Assembly: GCA_964573725.1 (NCBI GenBank)
Contig: CAZNLJ010000071.1
Coordinates: 1 to 16,058 of the forward strand
Length of the DNA stretch: 16,058 nucleotides
Source: UBA6168 sp964573725
GTDB lineage: Bacteria; Bacteroidota; Bacteroidia; Chitinophagales; Saprospiraceae
Direction of reading: 5' to 3'
Positions 5,435 through 13,194 of this stretch are shown here, in pieces. A program made the translations under genes and the position numbers. The stretch's first letter is position 1. Every line of letters starts with the position of its first letter. The notes beneath the pieces are model-generated. The model was given only the letters and a program-made list of their open reading frames with translations. It ran no database searches and was not told the origin of the DNA.

Positions 5435-8353
5435 ATGATGAATCGACTACCATCGAAATTCCCCTCCCTCCTCCACCGGTGGCTTCCGGCCGCCGGGCTC
5501 TGGCTGTTCGGTATGGCCTGCGGGCCGTCCGGGGTTTCCGCCCAAGGCTGGGAGACCTATGCGGGGGGGAACAAGGAGGACTTCGGCCATTGTGTCATCC
5601 AGACACAAGACCTCGGCTTCGCCGTCACCGGCTACAGCGAGAGCTACGGGGCGGACGGCGACATGGACGTCTTCCTGGTCCGCACGGATGTCGACGGGCG
5701 GGAACGATGGATCGCCACCTATGACGATGGTTTCATCGAACATGGGTACGCGCTGCTGGAGACGGCCGACCAGGGTTTCCTGGTCGCCGGCGACATCCGG
5801 CAGACACCGCTGTCCGCCGCAAACGCCTACCTGCTGAAGACGGACCGGGACGGCAACAAACAGTGGAGCATGCAGTACGGCGGAGCAGGTACCGATGTCG
5901 CCTACCGCATCATTCCGACGCCCGCCGACGGGGGCCACCTGCTGGTCGGATGGACCGATACCGACGGCAACGGCTCCTTCGATGTCCTGCTGGTCAAGGT
6001 GGACGACCAGGGCTCCCAGGTATGGATCCGCACACTCGGCAACCCGGACGGGGATGATTTCGGCCGCTCCGTCCTCGCCCTGGACGACGGCTACCTGGTC
6101 ACCGGCACCGGCCTGAACCCCCTGACCGGCTCCCCGGATATCCTCCTGCTCAAGACCGACCTCTCCGGCAACCTGCTCTGGCAGCAACACTTCGGCGAAA
6201 ACAATGACATCGACGAAGGCTACGACCTGGTCCTGGCACCGGACGGTTTCGTATACCTCACCGGATACAAAGGCTCGATGGCCAATGCCTGCCTGCTTAA
6301 ACTGCTCCCCGACGGTACGGAAATATGGTCTTCCGAATGGGGCGGCCCCCTCGGCGACCAAGCCTTCGACCTGGCGGTCGCCGACAACGGGGACCTCGTC
6401 TTTACCGGCATCACGGAAATCAGCCCCGCCAATTCCGATGCTTTCCTCGCAAGGGTAGACCCGACCGGCAACCTCCTGTGGTGGCAGGCCCTCGGCCGCG
6501 GCAACCATGTGGACCTCGGCCAGTCCCTCACCCCTACCCTGGACGGCGGCTTCGCCGTCACCGGCTACAACTCACTCTTCGGCACCTTCCTCAATGACCT
6601 CACCCTGACCAAGACCGGCCCCTCCGGCCTCGTCTACACCAACCACCTCCAGGGCAAGGTATTCCTCGATGACGGGGACTGTGTCCTCCAAGGCTCCGAA
6701 CCCGGCCTCCGACAGTGGATCCTCCGCGCTTCCTCCCCCGACAAGACGTTCTACGCCACCACGGATGCGGACGGCTTCTTCGACATGGTCACGGATACCG
6801 GTGACTACACCCTCTCCGTCCTGCAAAAAAACGCCTACTGGACTCCCTGCATCACCGGTTACAATGTTTCCTTCCCCCAAGGATTCGATACCCTCGTCCG
6901 GCATTTCCCCATCCTGCCGGAATATGCCTGCCCCCTGCTGTCGGTGGATGTCTCCACCGCCCTCGCACCGCCCTGCAGCCAGCTCGACTATGTGGTACAG
7001 TACTGCAACAGCGGCACCGAACCTGCCGACGAACCGGTCGTCCATCTCATCCTGGGCAATAACCTGACCTTCGTCGGCGCCTCCCTGCCACCGACCGCCC
7101 AGGTCGACAGCCTGCTTATCTTCGAACTCGATGCCCTGGACCTGGACGACTGCGGCCAGTTCGTACTGACGGTCGCCAGCAGCTGTACGGGCCCCGTCGG
7201 ACAGGCCTACTCCGTCTCGGCCCATATCTTCCCGGATTCGGTCTGCATTCCTGTCTCCCCGTCCTGGGATATGGCCAGCATCCAGGTCAACGGGTATTGC
7301 GACGGCGATTCCGTCCGCTTCACCCTGACCAACCAAGGAACCGGTGACATGGGCCAGGTGCTCGACTTCATTGTCATCGAAGACCAAATCCTGGGCCTCC
7401 AGGGTGATTTCATCCTCCCCAGCGGCGATACCCGCCAGGTAGCCCTGCCCGCATCCGCGGGCCGGACCCTCCGGCTCATCGCCGAACAATCCCCGGGACA
7501 CCCCGGTGACAGCTACCCCACCGTGGCTGTCGAAGGCTGTAGCCCCGGCGGCACTGCCTCCACCGGCTTCGTCACCCAGTTCCAAGCCGACGAGAACGAT
7601 CCTTTCCTGTCCGTCGACGTACGGGAAAACAATGATACCAACACCGCCGATGTTGTACTGAGAGGCTATCCCAAAGGCTATTACTACCAAGGCGAGTACC
7701 TCATCCCGGCCCATACGGCGCTGGAGTACCACCTTTCCTTCCGCCATACCGGCAGCGATACGTTGCGTCACCTGGTCATCCGGGACTCCGTTCCCGCCCC
7801 ACTCGATATCGCCACGGTCGTTGCCGGTGCCGGAAGCCACCCTTATTCCTTCGAAGCCTATGGAACGGGCGTGCTGAAGTTCACTTTCAAAGACCTTCAA
7901 CTGCCTCCCGGCGCCACCGGATTCGTCCAGTTCAAGATCTCCCAGGTTCCTGGAAATGCTCCAGGCACCCTGGTCGCAAACCGCGCCCTGGCGTTCCCCG
8001 ACTACCAGGCTCCGCTGGAAACGAATACTTACGTTCATGTGGTGGGGGGCGCAACCTTGACCGACTTCCTGGTCATCTCGGACCTGACACAAGCTGCGAG
8101 GCCGGGCTCCTCGGTGGTTGCGTACCCCAACCCTTTTGCCGATGCCGTCACCTTCGAACGGACCGGCCCGCAAACAGGCCCGCAACGACTGTCCGTTCAC
8201 CTGTTCGACCTGCAAGGCAGACTTGTCTCCGCAGCGTCCGACCTCGGCACGAAGGTCCTGCTGCCCCGCGGCCAACTGCCCGCCGGCGTGTACCTGTACC
8301 AATTGTCCGCCGACGGCCAACCCCTTGATTCCGGAAAAATCATTGTGCGATGA
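5435..8353 (+). CDS. Secreted multidomain protein with T9SS C-terminal sorting domain
   Basis: A 972-residue protein exported by the Sec pathway and then by the type IX secretion system to the cell surface or medium. An N-terminal signal peptide ends around GVSAQ (about residue 37). Residues about 43-402 contain six repeats of about 52 residues, each with a pattern like D-G-G-(FY)-x-V-x-G followed by D-x-(FL)-L-x-(KR)-x-D and a closing Trp (residues 92, 144, 197, 249, 298, 349), probably forming a beta-propeller. A carboxypeptidase-regulatory-like or SdrD-B-like beta-sandwich follows (about 404-463), then DUF11/DUF7619-like beta domains (about 500-870). The tail from residue 896 (YPNPFADAV, then LFDLQGRLV, LPAGVYLYQL, GKIIV) is a classic type A sorting domain. 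No catalytic motif is seen, so adhesion or surface display is a guess. ATG 5438 is an equally possible start. Confidence 0.93.
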   Translation: MMNRLPSKFPSLLHRWLPAAGLWLFGMACGPSGVSAQGWETYAGGNKEDFGHCVIQTQDLGFAVTGYSESYGADGDMDVFLVRTDVDGRERWIATYDDGFIEHGYALLETADQGFLVAGDIRQTPLSAANAYLLKTDRDGNKQWSMQYGGAGTDVAYRIIPTPADGGHLLVGWTDTDGNGSFDVLLVKVDDQGSQVWIRTLGNPDGDDFGRSVLALDDGYLVTGTGLNPLTGSPDILLLKTDLSGNLLWQQHFGENNDIDEGYDLVLAPDGFVYLTGYKGSMANACLLKLLPDGTEIWSSEWGGPLGDQAFDLAVADNGDLVFTGITEISPANSDAFLARVDPTGNLLWWQALGRGNHVDLGQSLTPTLDGGFAVTGYNSLFGTFLNDLTLTKTGPSGLVYTNHLQGKVFLDDGDCVLQGSEPGLRQWILRASSPDKTFYATTDADGFFDMVTDTGDYTLSVLQKNAYWTPCITGYNVSFPQGFDTLVRHFPILPEYACPLLSVDVSTALAPPCSQLDYVVQYCNSGTEPADEPVVHLILGNNLTFVGASLPPTAQVDSLLIFELDALDLDDCGQFVLTVASSCTGPVGQAYSVSAHIFPDSVCIPVSPSWDMASIQVNGYCDGDSVRFTLTNQGTGDMGQVLDFIVIEDQILGLQGDFILPSGDTRQVALPASAGRTLRLIAEQSPGHPGDSYPTVAVEGCSPGGTASTGFVTQFQADENDPFLSVDVRENNDTNTADVVLRGYPKGYYYQGEYLIPAHTALEYHLSFRHTGSDTLRHLVIRDSVPAPLDIATVVAGAGSHPYSFEAYGTGVLKFTFKDLQLPPGATGFVQFKISQVPGNAPGTLVANRALAFPDYQAPLETNTYVHVVGGATLTDFLVISDLTQAARPGSSVVAYPNPFADAVTFERTGPQTGPQRLSVHLFDLQGRLVSAASDLGTKVLLPRGQLPAGVYLYQLSADGQPLDSGKIIVR

Positions 8354-8376
8354 TTCAATAGTGTGTGCGATTATGC

Positions 8377-8423
8377 TTTTCCCAAAACCGATTTTTCCCA
8401 AAACTGATTTTTTCCAAAACCGG
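8377..8423. repeat. Three near-tandem copies of a 14-15-base unit after the T9SS gene
   Basis: Copies are TTTTCCCAAAACCGA (8377-8391), TTTTCCCAAAACTGA (8393-8407) and TTTTCCAAAACCGG (8410-8423), spaced 16 and 17 bases apart. They lie between the stop codon at 8353 and the terminator at 8484. They may be binding sites for a regulator or simply a tandem duplication in the 3' untranslated region. Confidence 0.75.
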
Positions 8424-8483
8424 TTGCTTGTCGGACGGTTGTCTCCGTCCATCGTACAATGTCATCCTGAAAACCTGTCGGTG

Positions 8484-8515
8484 GTCCCCCGGTGTTGACC
8501 GGGGGACTCCCTTTT
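8484..8515 (+). terminator. Intrinsic terminator of the T9SS protein gene
   Basis: GTCCCCCGGT (8484-8493) pairs perfectly with ACCGGGGGAC (8498-8507) around the loop GTTG, followed by TCCCTTTT. This 10-bp GC-rich stem 130 bases after the stop codon fits the end of the rightward transcript. Confidence 0.8.
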
Positions 8516-8605
8516 GCCGGGGGCGTAGGACCTGACCCTTCGGCAATGCCTGGGTTCGGGATCTTTGGTTCGGTTACCTTTTTTTCATGAGATTATAAAT
8601 TGCCG

Positions 8606-8637
8606 GACGTTGCCATGCAGGCAGCGTCTTTTTTTTT
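8606..8637 (+). terminator. Second strong intrinsic terminator with no assigned gene
   Basis: GACGTTGCC (8606-8614) pairs with GGCAGCGTC (8620-8628) with one G-T wobble around a 5-base loop, followed by nine consecutive T residues (8629-8637). This is the most textbook rho-independent terminator in the window. It reads rightward and follows the terminator at 8484-8515 by about 90 bases, so it either backs that one up or ends a short transcript from the interval between them. Confidence 0.8.
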
Positions 8638-9058
8638 GCTGCAAACAGGCCGCCAGCACAGGTCCATCGGTTGTTGTCCGAATGGTCAGGTGCCCGGGCA
8701 GACCGGCCCGGAGGTCGACCAAATTTTTCACCCCCATACAAACCACAGTCCATCAAGCACATTTACCGTCCACCCGATTCCTTCACCCGCTGCACGGCAG
8801 CGCGGGGACCTGGTGGGGCCGGAATCCTGCGGATACCAGGAATGCTGTACACCGCGGCAAGCACCGGGCGTGGCGAAGGGCGACAGGTGGCTGAAAAGGG
8901 GTGCCGGCGGCGGCATGTGGGGCTATCCGGTGGTTCTTCCGTACAGGAAATGGCAATTTATGTTTATCTTGGGAGATACCCGTCCGGTCCCCGATCCGTC
9001 AACGGTCGGCAGGTCCGGAGGCCGTTTACATTTGAATAACCATTATCAATCAGACGCT
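8638..9058. other. 420-base gap upstream of mscL
   Basis: No gene is supported here. Open frames on both strands are short, arginine/proline/glycine-rich and motif-free. Near the right edge is a -7 promoter element for mscL (9027-9034). The rest has no repeat or clear RNA family that I can recognise. Confidence 0.5.
9027..9034 (+). promoter_or_regulatory. Promoter -7 element TACATTTG for mscL
   Basis: Exact match to TAnnTTTG, 24 bases before the mscL ATG, giving a short leader of about 18 bases. No TTTG is seen at -33. If it is the true promoter, the preceding gap is not mscL leader. Confidence 0.5.
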
Positions 9059-9472
9059 ATGTGGAAGGAATTCAAGGCATTTGCGATCAAGGGCAATTTG
9101 ATGGACATCGCCGTGGGCTTCATCCTGGGAGGAGCTTTTGCCAAGCTGACCTCCGCCTTCACGGGAGGGATCATTGCACCGGTCGTTGGGCTGCTGACCA
9201 GCGGGGTGGACCTGTCCCGGCTGGAAACGGTATTGAAGCCGGCGGTCTTGGATGAGACCGGTGCCGTTGTCAGCCCGGCGGTTTCGATCCTGTGGGGAGG
9301 CTTCCTGGCCGCCACCATAGATTTTTTCATCGTATCCTTCGTCTTGTTCCTGCTCATCAAGGGGCTGAACAAGTTGCGGCAGCAGGCGGAAGCGCCACCG
9401 GCGGCAGCGCCACCACCGCCCTCGGCGGAAGTGACGCTGCTGACGGAAATACGGGACCTGCTGAAACGGTAG
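9059..9472 (+). CDS. mscL: Large-conductance mechanosensitive channel
   Basis: MscL forms a homopentameric inner-membrane pore that opens under membrane tension and releases solutes during hypo-osmotic shock. The 137-residue length is typical. The N-terminus carries the family signature FKAFAIKGNLMDIAVGFILG (residues 5-24), starting the first membrane helix (about 15-43). A periplasmic loop (about 44-76) and second membrane helix (about 77-101) follow, then a charged linker KGLNKLRQQ, an Ala/Pro-rich stretch (111-123) and the conserved C-terminal bundle helix LLTEIRDLLKR. The ATG gives the standard MWKEF start. The gene is alone on this strand and converges with the phosphohexomutase, with 34 bases between stop codons. 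Confidence 0.97.
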   Translation: MWKEFKAFAIKGNLMDIAVGFILGGAFAKLTSAFTGGIIAPVVGLLTSGVDLSRLETVLKPAVLDETGAVVSPAVSILWGGFLAATIDFFIVSFVLFLLIKGLNKLRQQAEAPPAAAPPPPSAEVTLLTEIRDLLKR

Positions 9473-9490
9473 GAAGCGGGCTGCCCGGCG

Positions 9491-9508
9491 GAGGGGTCGC
9501 GCCCCCTC
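9491..9508. terminator. Hairpin between convergent mscL and phosphohexomutase
   Basis: GAGGGG (9491-9496) pairs with CCCCTC (9503-9508) around TCGCGC. It lies in the 34-base convergent gap and touches the phosphohexomutase stop codon. There is no T tail on either side, so a shared terminator role is weakly supported. Confidence 0.3.
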
Positions 9509-11714
9509 AGAACTCGCTGCTGCGCGGTGCCCCCAGGAGGGCACGGATATCGTCCGCAATCTGTCGTGCCTGGTTGCGCAGGCTGGTCTTTTGCTGCAAG
9601 AGGTTATCCTCCGACACTTCGAAAGTATGGAGCTGGATGTGGAGCCGCAGGGCATTGCCGGTACCGGACGGGCGGACCGTCAGGTGATTCCGCTCGTCGC
9701 CGAAATAGAAGCGGACCCCTTCGTCCGGAAAAATCCAGTCCGGCGTCGGGGGATACACGTGGTCGTATTTGCCGGTCCGGTAGATGGCGGCGCCTGTCAC
9801 CGGTCGCCCTCCGATGGAGAAACCGCCGGCCAGGGCAATCTGGTAATAACCGAGCGCCCGGCGCAGGATCGATTTCTTGAGACGGTCTCCCTCGATACCG
9901 GGATATTCCCCGTCGATGGGATCCGGCTCATAGTGGTTGACGAAGAGGCCGATTTCCCGGTCCAGGTAGATATGCCGGTCGATCAGTTCGTACATGGTGG
10001 TTCCCTTGTCCTTCGCCCACTGGGCGATTTCCGCCAGCAATACGGCGGCGATGGTGCCGTCCTTGTCGCGGACATGCCCGTTTTCCCCGAGGGAGAAGGG
10101 GTCCTTGGGCGGATAACCCAACAAGGCGAAGCCGTTGCTCTGTTCGAAGGAGCCCAGGTTGTAGGTCCTTCCGGCGTTCATGCCGTGCGTTTCCATGACC
10201 ACCATATCGGTCAGGGGCTGGAGCGGGTCCTTACGTCCTTCCGTAAGCCCTTCCACCAGGGTACCGTTCCAGGCGTCCCGGGTAGCGGCGGAGAGGGCGG
10301 CGAAGCCTACCCAGGTCTTGACGACACCGACCCCGTGCTTGCGCGCCAGCAGGGTCAGGGCATCCGTGGTGGTATGGGACAACACAATGAACGATTTTTC
10401 CTGCTCGATGGTGGTATCCAGGCGCAGGCGATACCACAATAACAAGGCCCAGGCATCATCCGCCGGCAAGAGGGTGTAGTCCTCCCCGCCGTAAAGGGAC
10501 CGCTGCGCCGCCGGCACCTTGACCGTCAGTCCGCACCGGTCCGCATCCGGGTCGGTACCGATCAGGACGTCCACCTGGTCCCATTTCGCCTGTCCGTACT
10601 CTTCGATGAAGGCATCCACGGCAATCCGGGCGGCCCGCCGGTCGCCCGGGTCCGGTTGTTGCTCCATCCCGGGGTCGCTGTTGAAACTGGGAAACAAGCC
10701 GTCCAGGTCGTTCAATCCGTTCGCATGGATGGTGTTGATATCGCTGAAACCCATATCCGTCAGCAGTTGGGGGACCAACTTGCGGCCGGCACCGTGATAG
10801 GCACAGTAGGCGATGGAAAGGTCCTTTCCGCCCGTCGTCTCCTGCAGCAGGAAGCGTTTCACCTGGTCGCTGTAGGCCTGGTGGATATCCAGCCGCCCGG
10901 TATGACCATGGTATTCCACACCGGATAGCGGGGCGGCGCCACCGAGCCAGACAACCTTGCCTTTGGGCGCCTCCGCCAGGGGTAGTACCCGGATATCATC
11001 GGAAGTCACCTTGGCGATGTAATTGTTGAACATGTCGGTCCGCTCCTCCGGATCGAACTGCGAGCCGTTCCCGCAGCACAACTTGTACCCGTTGTAGCGG
11101 TAATCGTTATGGCTGGCGGACAAGAGGATGCCCATCTGCGCCTTGAGGTGGGGAATCGCGAAGGTCACTTCCGGGAAAGGGCAAGCTTCGTCGAACAGGT
11201 AGACCGTAAAATCGTACGCGAGGAATTCCTCCGCAATGGCACGGGCGAAATCGCCGCCCCGGACCCGGCTGTCATAGCCGATGACTATCTTGTCGAATCC
11301 CCGGTCCCTTCCGTATTTGGCAACGCCGGCGCTGGTCAGCAGCAGGACGATGTTATTGATGGTGTTGGGTCCTTTGAGGATGGGCGCATCGATGCCTTCC
11401 TGCTTCATGCGGACGATGCTTTCGCGGTCGCCGGCCATGAAGCCGCGGATCCCTCCCGTTCCGAAACTCATCTTCTTGCGGAAGGTGTTGACGATTTCCT
11501 CCCATTTTCCGGCATCGATGGCAGCCAGGATGCCTTCCCGGAGGTGCGGCGACAAACGCCGGAAGTGTTCATCGGTCAACCATTGCTCGAGGAACCCCAT
11601 GGTGTTCTTCTTCGCCATTTCGTAGCTCTGCCGGTCGATTTTCTCTTCCTGCAGGGCATTGTCCAGATATCCGTTCACACCGGACCTGATTTTGTCGAAA
11701 TCGATTGCTTGCAT
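9507..11714 (-). CDS. Phosphoglucomutase/phosphomannomutase family protein (735 aa)
   Basis: Alpha-D-phosphohexomutase, which interconverts sugar 1- and 6-phosphates through a phosphoserine intermediate, feeding glycogen, cell-wall or nucleotide-sugar synthesis. Domain 1 has FGTGGIRG (84-91) and the active-site SASHNDYRYNGYK with phosphoserine Ser191. The metal-binding loop is DPDADR at 378-383. The sugar-binding segment is FEQSNGF (513-519), where typical members have GEESxG, followed by the conserved RDKDG (539-543). The phosphate-binding loop is RPSGTG (681-686), with Gly in place of the usual Glu. At 735 residues it is longer than the common 450-580, with about 80 extra N-terminal residues and a longer middle. 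The altered sugar loop makes exact substrate preference uncertain, though the catalytic Ser and metal ligands are intact. The gene is divergent from the AI-2E-family gene. Confidence 0.93.
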   Translation of the reverse strand: MQAIDFDKIRSGVNGYLDNALQEEKIDRQSYEMAKKNTMGFLEQWLTDEHFRRLSPHLREGILAAIDAGKWEEIVNTFRKKMSFGTGGIRGFMAGDRESIVRMKQEGIDAPILKGPNTINNIVLLLTSAGVAKYGRDRGFDKIVIGYDSRVRGGDFARAIAEEFLAYDFTVYLFDEACPFPEVTFAIPHLKAQMGILLSASHNDYRYNGYKLCCGNGSQFDPEERTDMFNNYIAKVTSDDIRVLPLAEAPKGKVVWLGGAAPLSGVEYHGHTGRLDIHQAYSDQVKRFLLQETTGGKDLSIAYCAYHGAGRKLVPQLLTDMGFSDINTIHANGLNDLDGLFPSFNSDPGMEQQPDPGDRRAARIAVDAFIEEYGQAKWDQVDVLIGTDPDADRCGLTVKVPAAQRSLYGGEDYTLLPADDAWALLLWYRLRLDTTIEQEKSFIVLSHTTTDALTLLARKHGVGVVKTWVGFAALSAATRDAWNGTLVEGLTEGRKDPLQPLTDMVVMETHGMNAGRTYNLGSFEQSNGFALLGYPPKDPFSLGENGHVRDKDGTIAAVLLAEIAQWAKDKGTTMYELIDRHIYLDREIGLFVNHYEPDPIDGEYPGIEGDRLKKSILRRALGYYQIALAGGFSIGGRPVTGAAIYRTGKYDHVYPPTPDWIFPDEGVRFYFGDERNHLTVRPSGTGNALRLHIQLHTFEVSEDNLLQQKTSLRNQARQIADDIRALLGAPRSSEF

Positions 11715-11748
11715 ATTGGTATGGTTCTGTTTCCTGGTTGTTCCGCCG

Positions 11749-11767
11749 GTATCGGGTTGCCCGATGC
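11749..11767 (-). promoter_or_regulatory. Leader hairpin of the phosphohexomutase gene
   Basis: GTATCGGG (11749-11756) pairs with CCCGATGC (11760-11767), with one G-T pair and a 3-base loop, between the -7 element and the start codon. It may affect translation or mRNA stability. Confidence 0.35.
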
Positions 11768-11782
11768 AAGCGCGGAATCATG

Positions 11783-11790
11783 CAAATATA
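11783..11790 (-). promoter_or_regulatory. Promoter -7 element TATATTTG for the phosphohexomutase
   Basis: Leftward TATATTTG matches TAnnTTTG exactly, with a predicted leader of about 60 bases. No clear -33 TTTG is present. Confidence 0.5.
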
Positions 11791-12114
11791 ATAGTATGTT
11801 TCCGTGGTTGGAACCCTCGGTCCCGGTTTCCCGTCTACATACCGGCCCTGACCGGACAGGGGTTCCGCCCGGTGCGGTCAAGATACGGCCGCGGACAGGC
11901 CCGGTGAAAAAATCCTTCCAATTTTACCGGTCCACGCCCTTCCGCTCGAATTTTGCGATAAAAAGGGCTGCGAATCATCGGTCGGCGACGCGGGCCGTAT
12001 GGAACCCGATACGGCGGGCGATAAAAAAGCGGTTGTCCGGATGGGTGGTATCGATAAAAGTTCCGAACTTGCTTGATGCCGGGTTCGGCACCGGTGTGTA
12101 CGAAAACCAGCGAT

Positions 12115-13194
12115 ATGGAGATACGGAAAGGTCATTACTTGCAACATTACAGCCGGATTATGCTGTTCATTGTGCTGGCGGGTTTTCTGCTGCACGAAGG
12201 CCGGGCCTTGTTCGTCCCCCTGAGTTTCGGATTTCTCATCGCCGTGATGCTGTATCCGGTCTGTAGCCGGCTGGAGCGGTATGTCGGCAGGGCCGGCGGC
12301 ATCCTGGGCTGCGTGTTGCTGTTGTTGGGGTTCGGGGCATTGGTCTTCCAGCTGCTGGCCGGCAGCCTGGCGCTGCTTCAGGAGAAGTTTGCGGTATCAA
12401 AGGAAAAATTCGCCGGCCTGATGGCCCGTACCTTTGAGCTGGTGGACCGGTGGGTCGGCCTGGATGCGGGTCGGCAGCAGGCGCTGGTGGAACGCTGGAG
12501 CGAAAATTTCCTGCAGGAAATTTTCCCGCTGATGCGCCAGGCGCTGTACTTCTCCACCAATACCCTGGCCATGGTGCTGGTCGTACCCATTTTCATGGCC
12601 CTGATCCTGTACTACCGGGAGCTGTTGGTCCGGTTCGTCCTCCTGGTCGTCCCCGACGCACAGGTCGGAGGGTTCCGGACCACCATCCGTGCCATCAAAT
12701 CCACTTTTTTCCGGTTTGCCAAGGGGATGGCCCTCGTCTACCTGGTGGTCGGACTGCTGAACAGTGCGGGCTTCCTGTTGATTGGCCTGCCCCATGCCGT
12801 CTATTTCGGCATCTTGGCTGCCTTGCTGACTTTTTTTCCCTATGTCGGTATCCTGGTCGGGGGCTTGGCGGCGGTCATCGTCGCCTGGACGACCTTTGAT
12901 TCGGTGTGGTATCCGATCGGGGTGGTCGCCATCCTCGGCGGGGTACAATACCTGGAGGCCAATGTCATCTTTCCCCTGGCGGTAGGGCATCAGCTCCGCA
13001 TCAACCCACTGGCGACGTTTGTGGCCATCATACTGGGCGGTATCATCTGGGGAGGGGCCGGGATGGTGCTGTTCGTACCTTTCGCCGCCATCCTGAAAAT
13101 CCTGGCCGACGAGGTGGACGAGCTCGCCCCGTTGGCCCTGCTGCTGGGGGAGCCTTCCCCCGGGAAGAAAATCATCAAGGACAGCCACACCTAA
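12115..13194 (+). CDS. AI-2E family transporter (PerM/TqsA-like membrane protein)
   Basis: A 359-residue inner-membrane protein of the AI-2E/UPF0118 family, whose members are proposed exporters or antiporters (autoinducer-2, ions or other small solutes). Two hydrophobic helices lie near the N-terminus (about 13-48) and one at 58-85. An amphipathic soluble segment (86-140) follows, then five or so further membrane helices (about 143-178, 198-218, 222-252, 257-280, 292-330). The family landmarks are GLPHAVYFGILAALLTFFPY around 215-233 with the following VGILVGG, and the late block NVIFPLAVGHQLRINPLATF (273-292). I chose ATG 12115 (MEIRKGHYLQ), which begins a normal cytoplasmic tail; ATG 12073 or 12076 would add about 14 unlikely residues. 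Its TAA stop overlaps the stop of the convergent lipoprotein gene. The real substrate cannot be told from sequence. Confidence 0.92.
   Translation: MEIRKGHYLQHYSRIMLFIVLAGFLLHEGRALFVPLSFGFLIAVMLYPVCSRLERYVGRAGGILGCVLLLLGFGALVFQLLAGSLALLQEKFAVSKEKFAGLMARTFELVDRWVGLDAGRQQALVERWSENFLQEIFPLMRQALYFSTNTLAMVLVVPIFMALILYYRELLVRFVLLVVPDAQVGGFRTTIRAIKSTFFRFAKGMALVYLVVGLLNSAGFLLIGLPHAVYFGILAALLTFFPYVGILVGGLAAVIVAWTTFDSVWYPIGVVAILGGVQYLEANVIFPLAVGHQLRINPLATFVAIILGGIIWGGAGMVLFVPFAAILKILADEVDELAPLALLLGEPSPGKKIIKDSHT

Larger units (their letters stand above)
11715..12114. other. Divergent intergenic region with hairpins
   Basis: No gene is supported in these 400 bases. They hold the phosphohexomutase promoter element (11783-11790), a hairpin in its leader (11749-11767), a second hairpin GCCGTAT 11994-12000 with ATACGGC 12009-12015, and three GATAAAA motifs (11957, 12020, 12053) on the side of the AI-2E-family gene. 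I could not find a convincing promoter for the rightward gene; GAATTTTG at 11948-11955 is one mismatch from a -7 box. Confidence 0.5.

Noticed and set aside
6572..8452. A 626-codon leftward open frame opposite the T9SS gene, and another at 5447-6508
   Set aside because: Both are antisense to a well-supported secreted protein with signal peptide, repeats and sorting tail; they contain no recognisable motifs.
8671..9039. A 122-codon frame in the gap upstream of mscL
   Set aside because: Composition is arginine/glycine/proline-rich with no hydrophobic core or known motif, and its end runs over the mscL promoter element.
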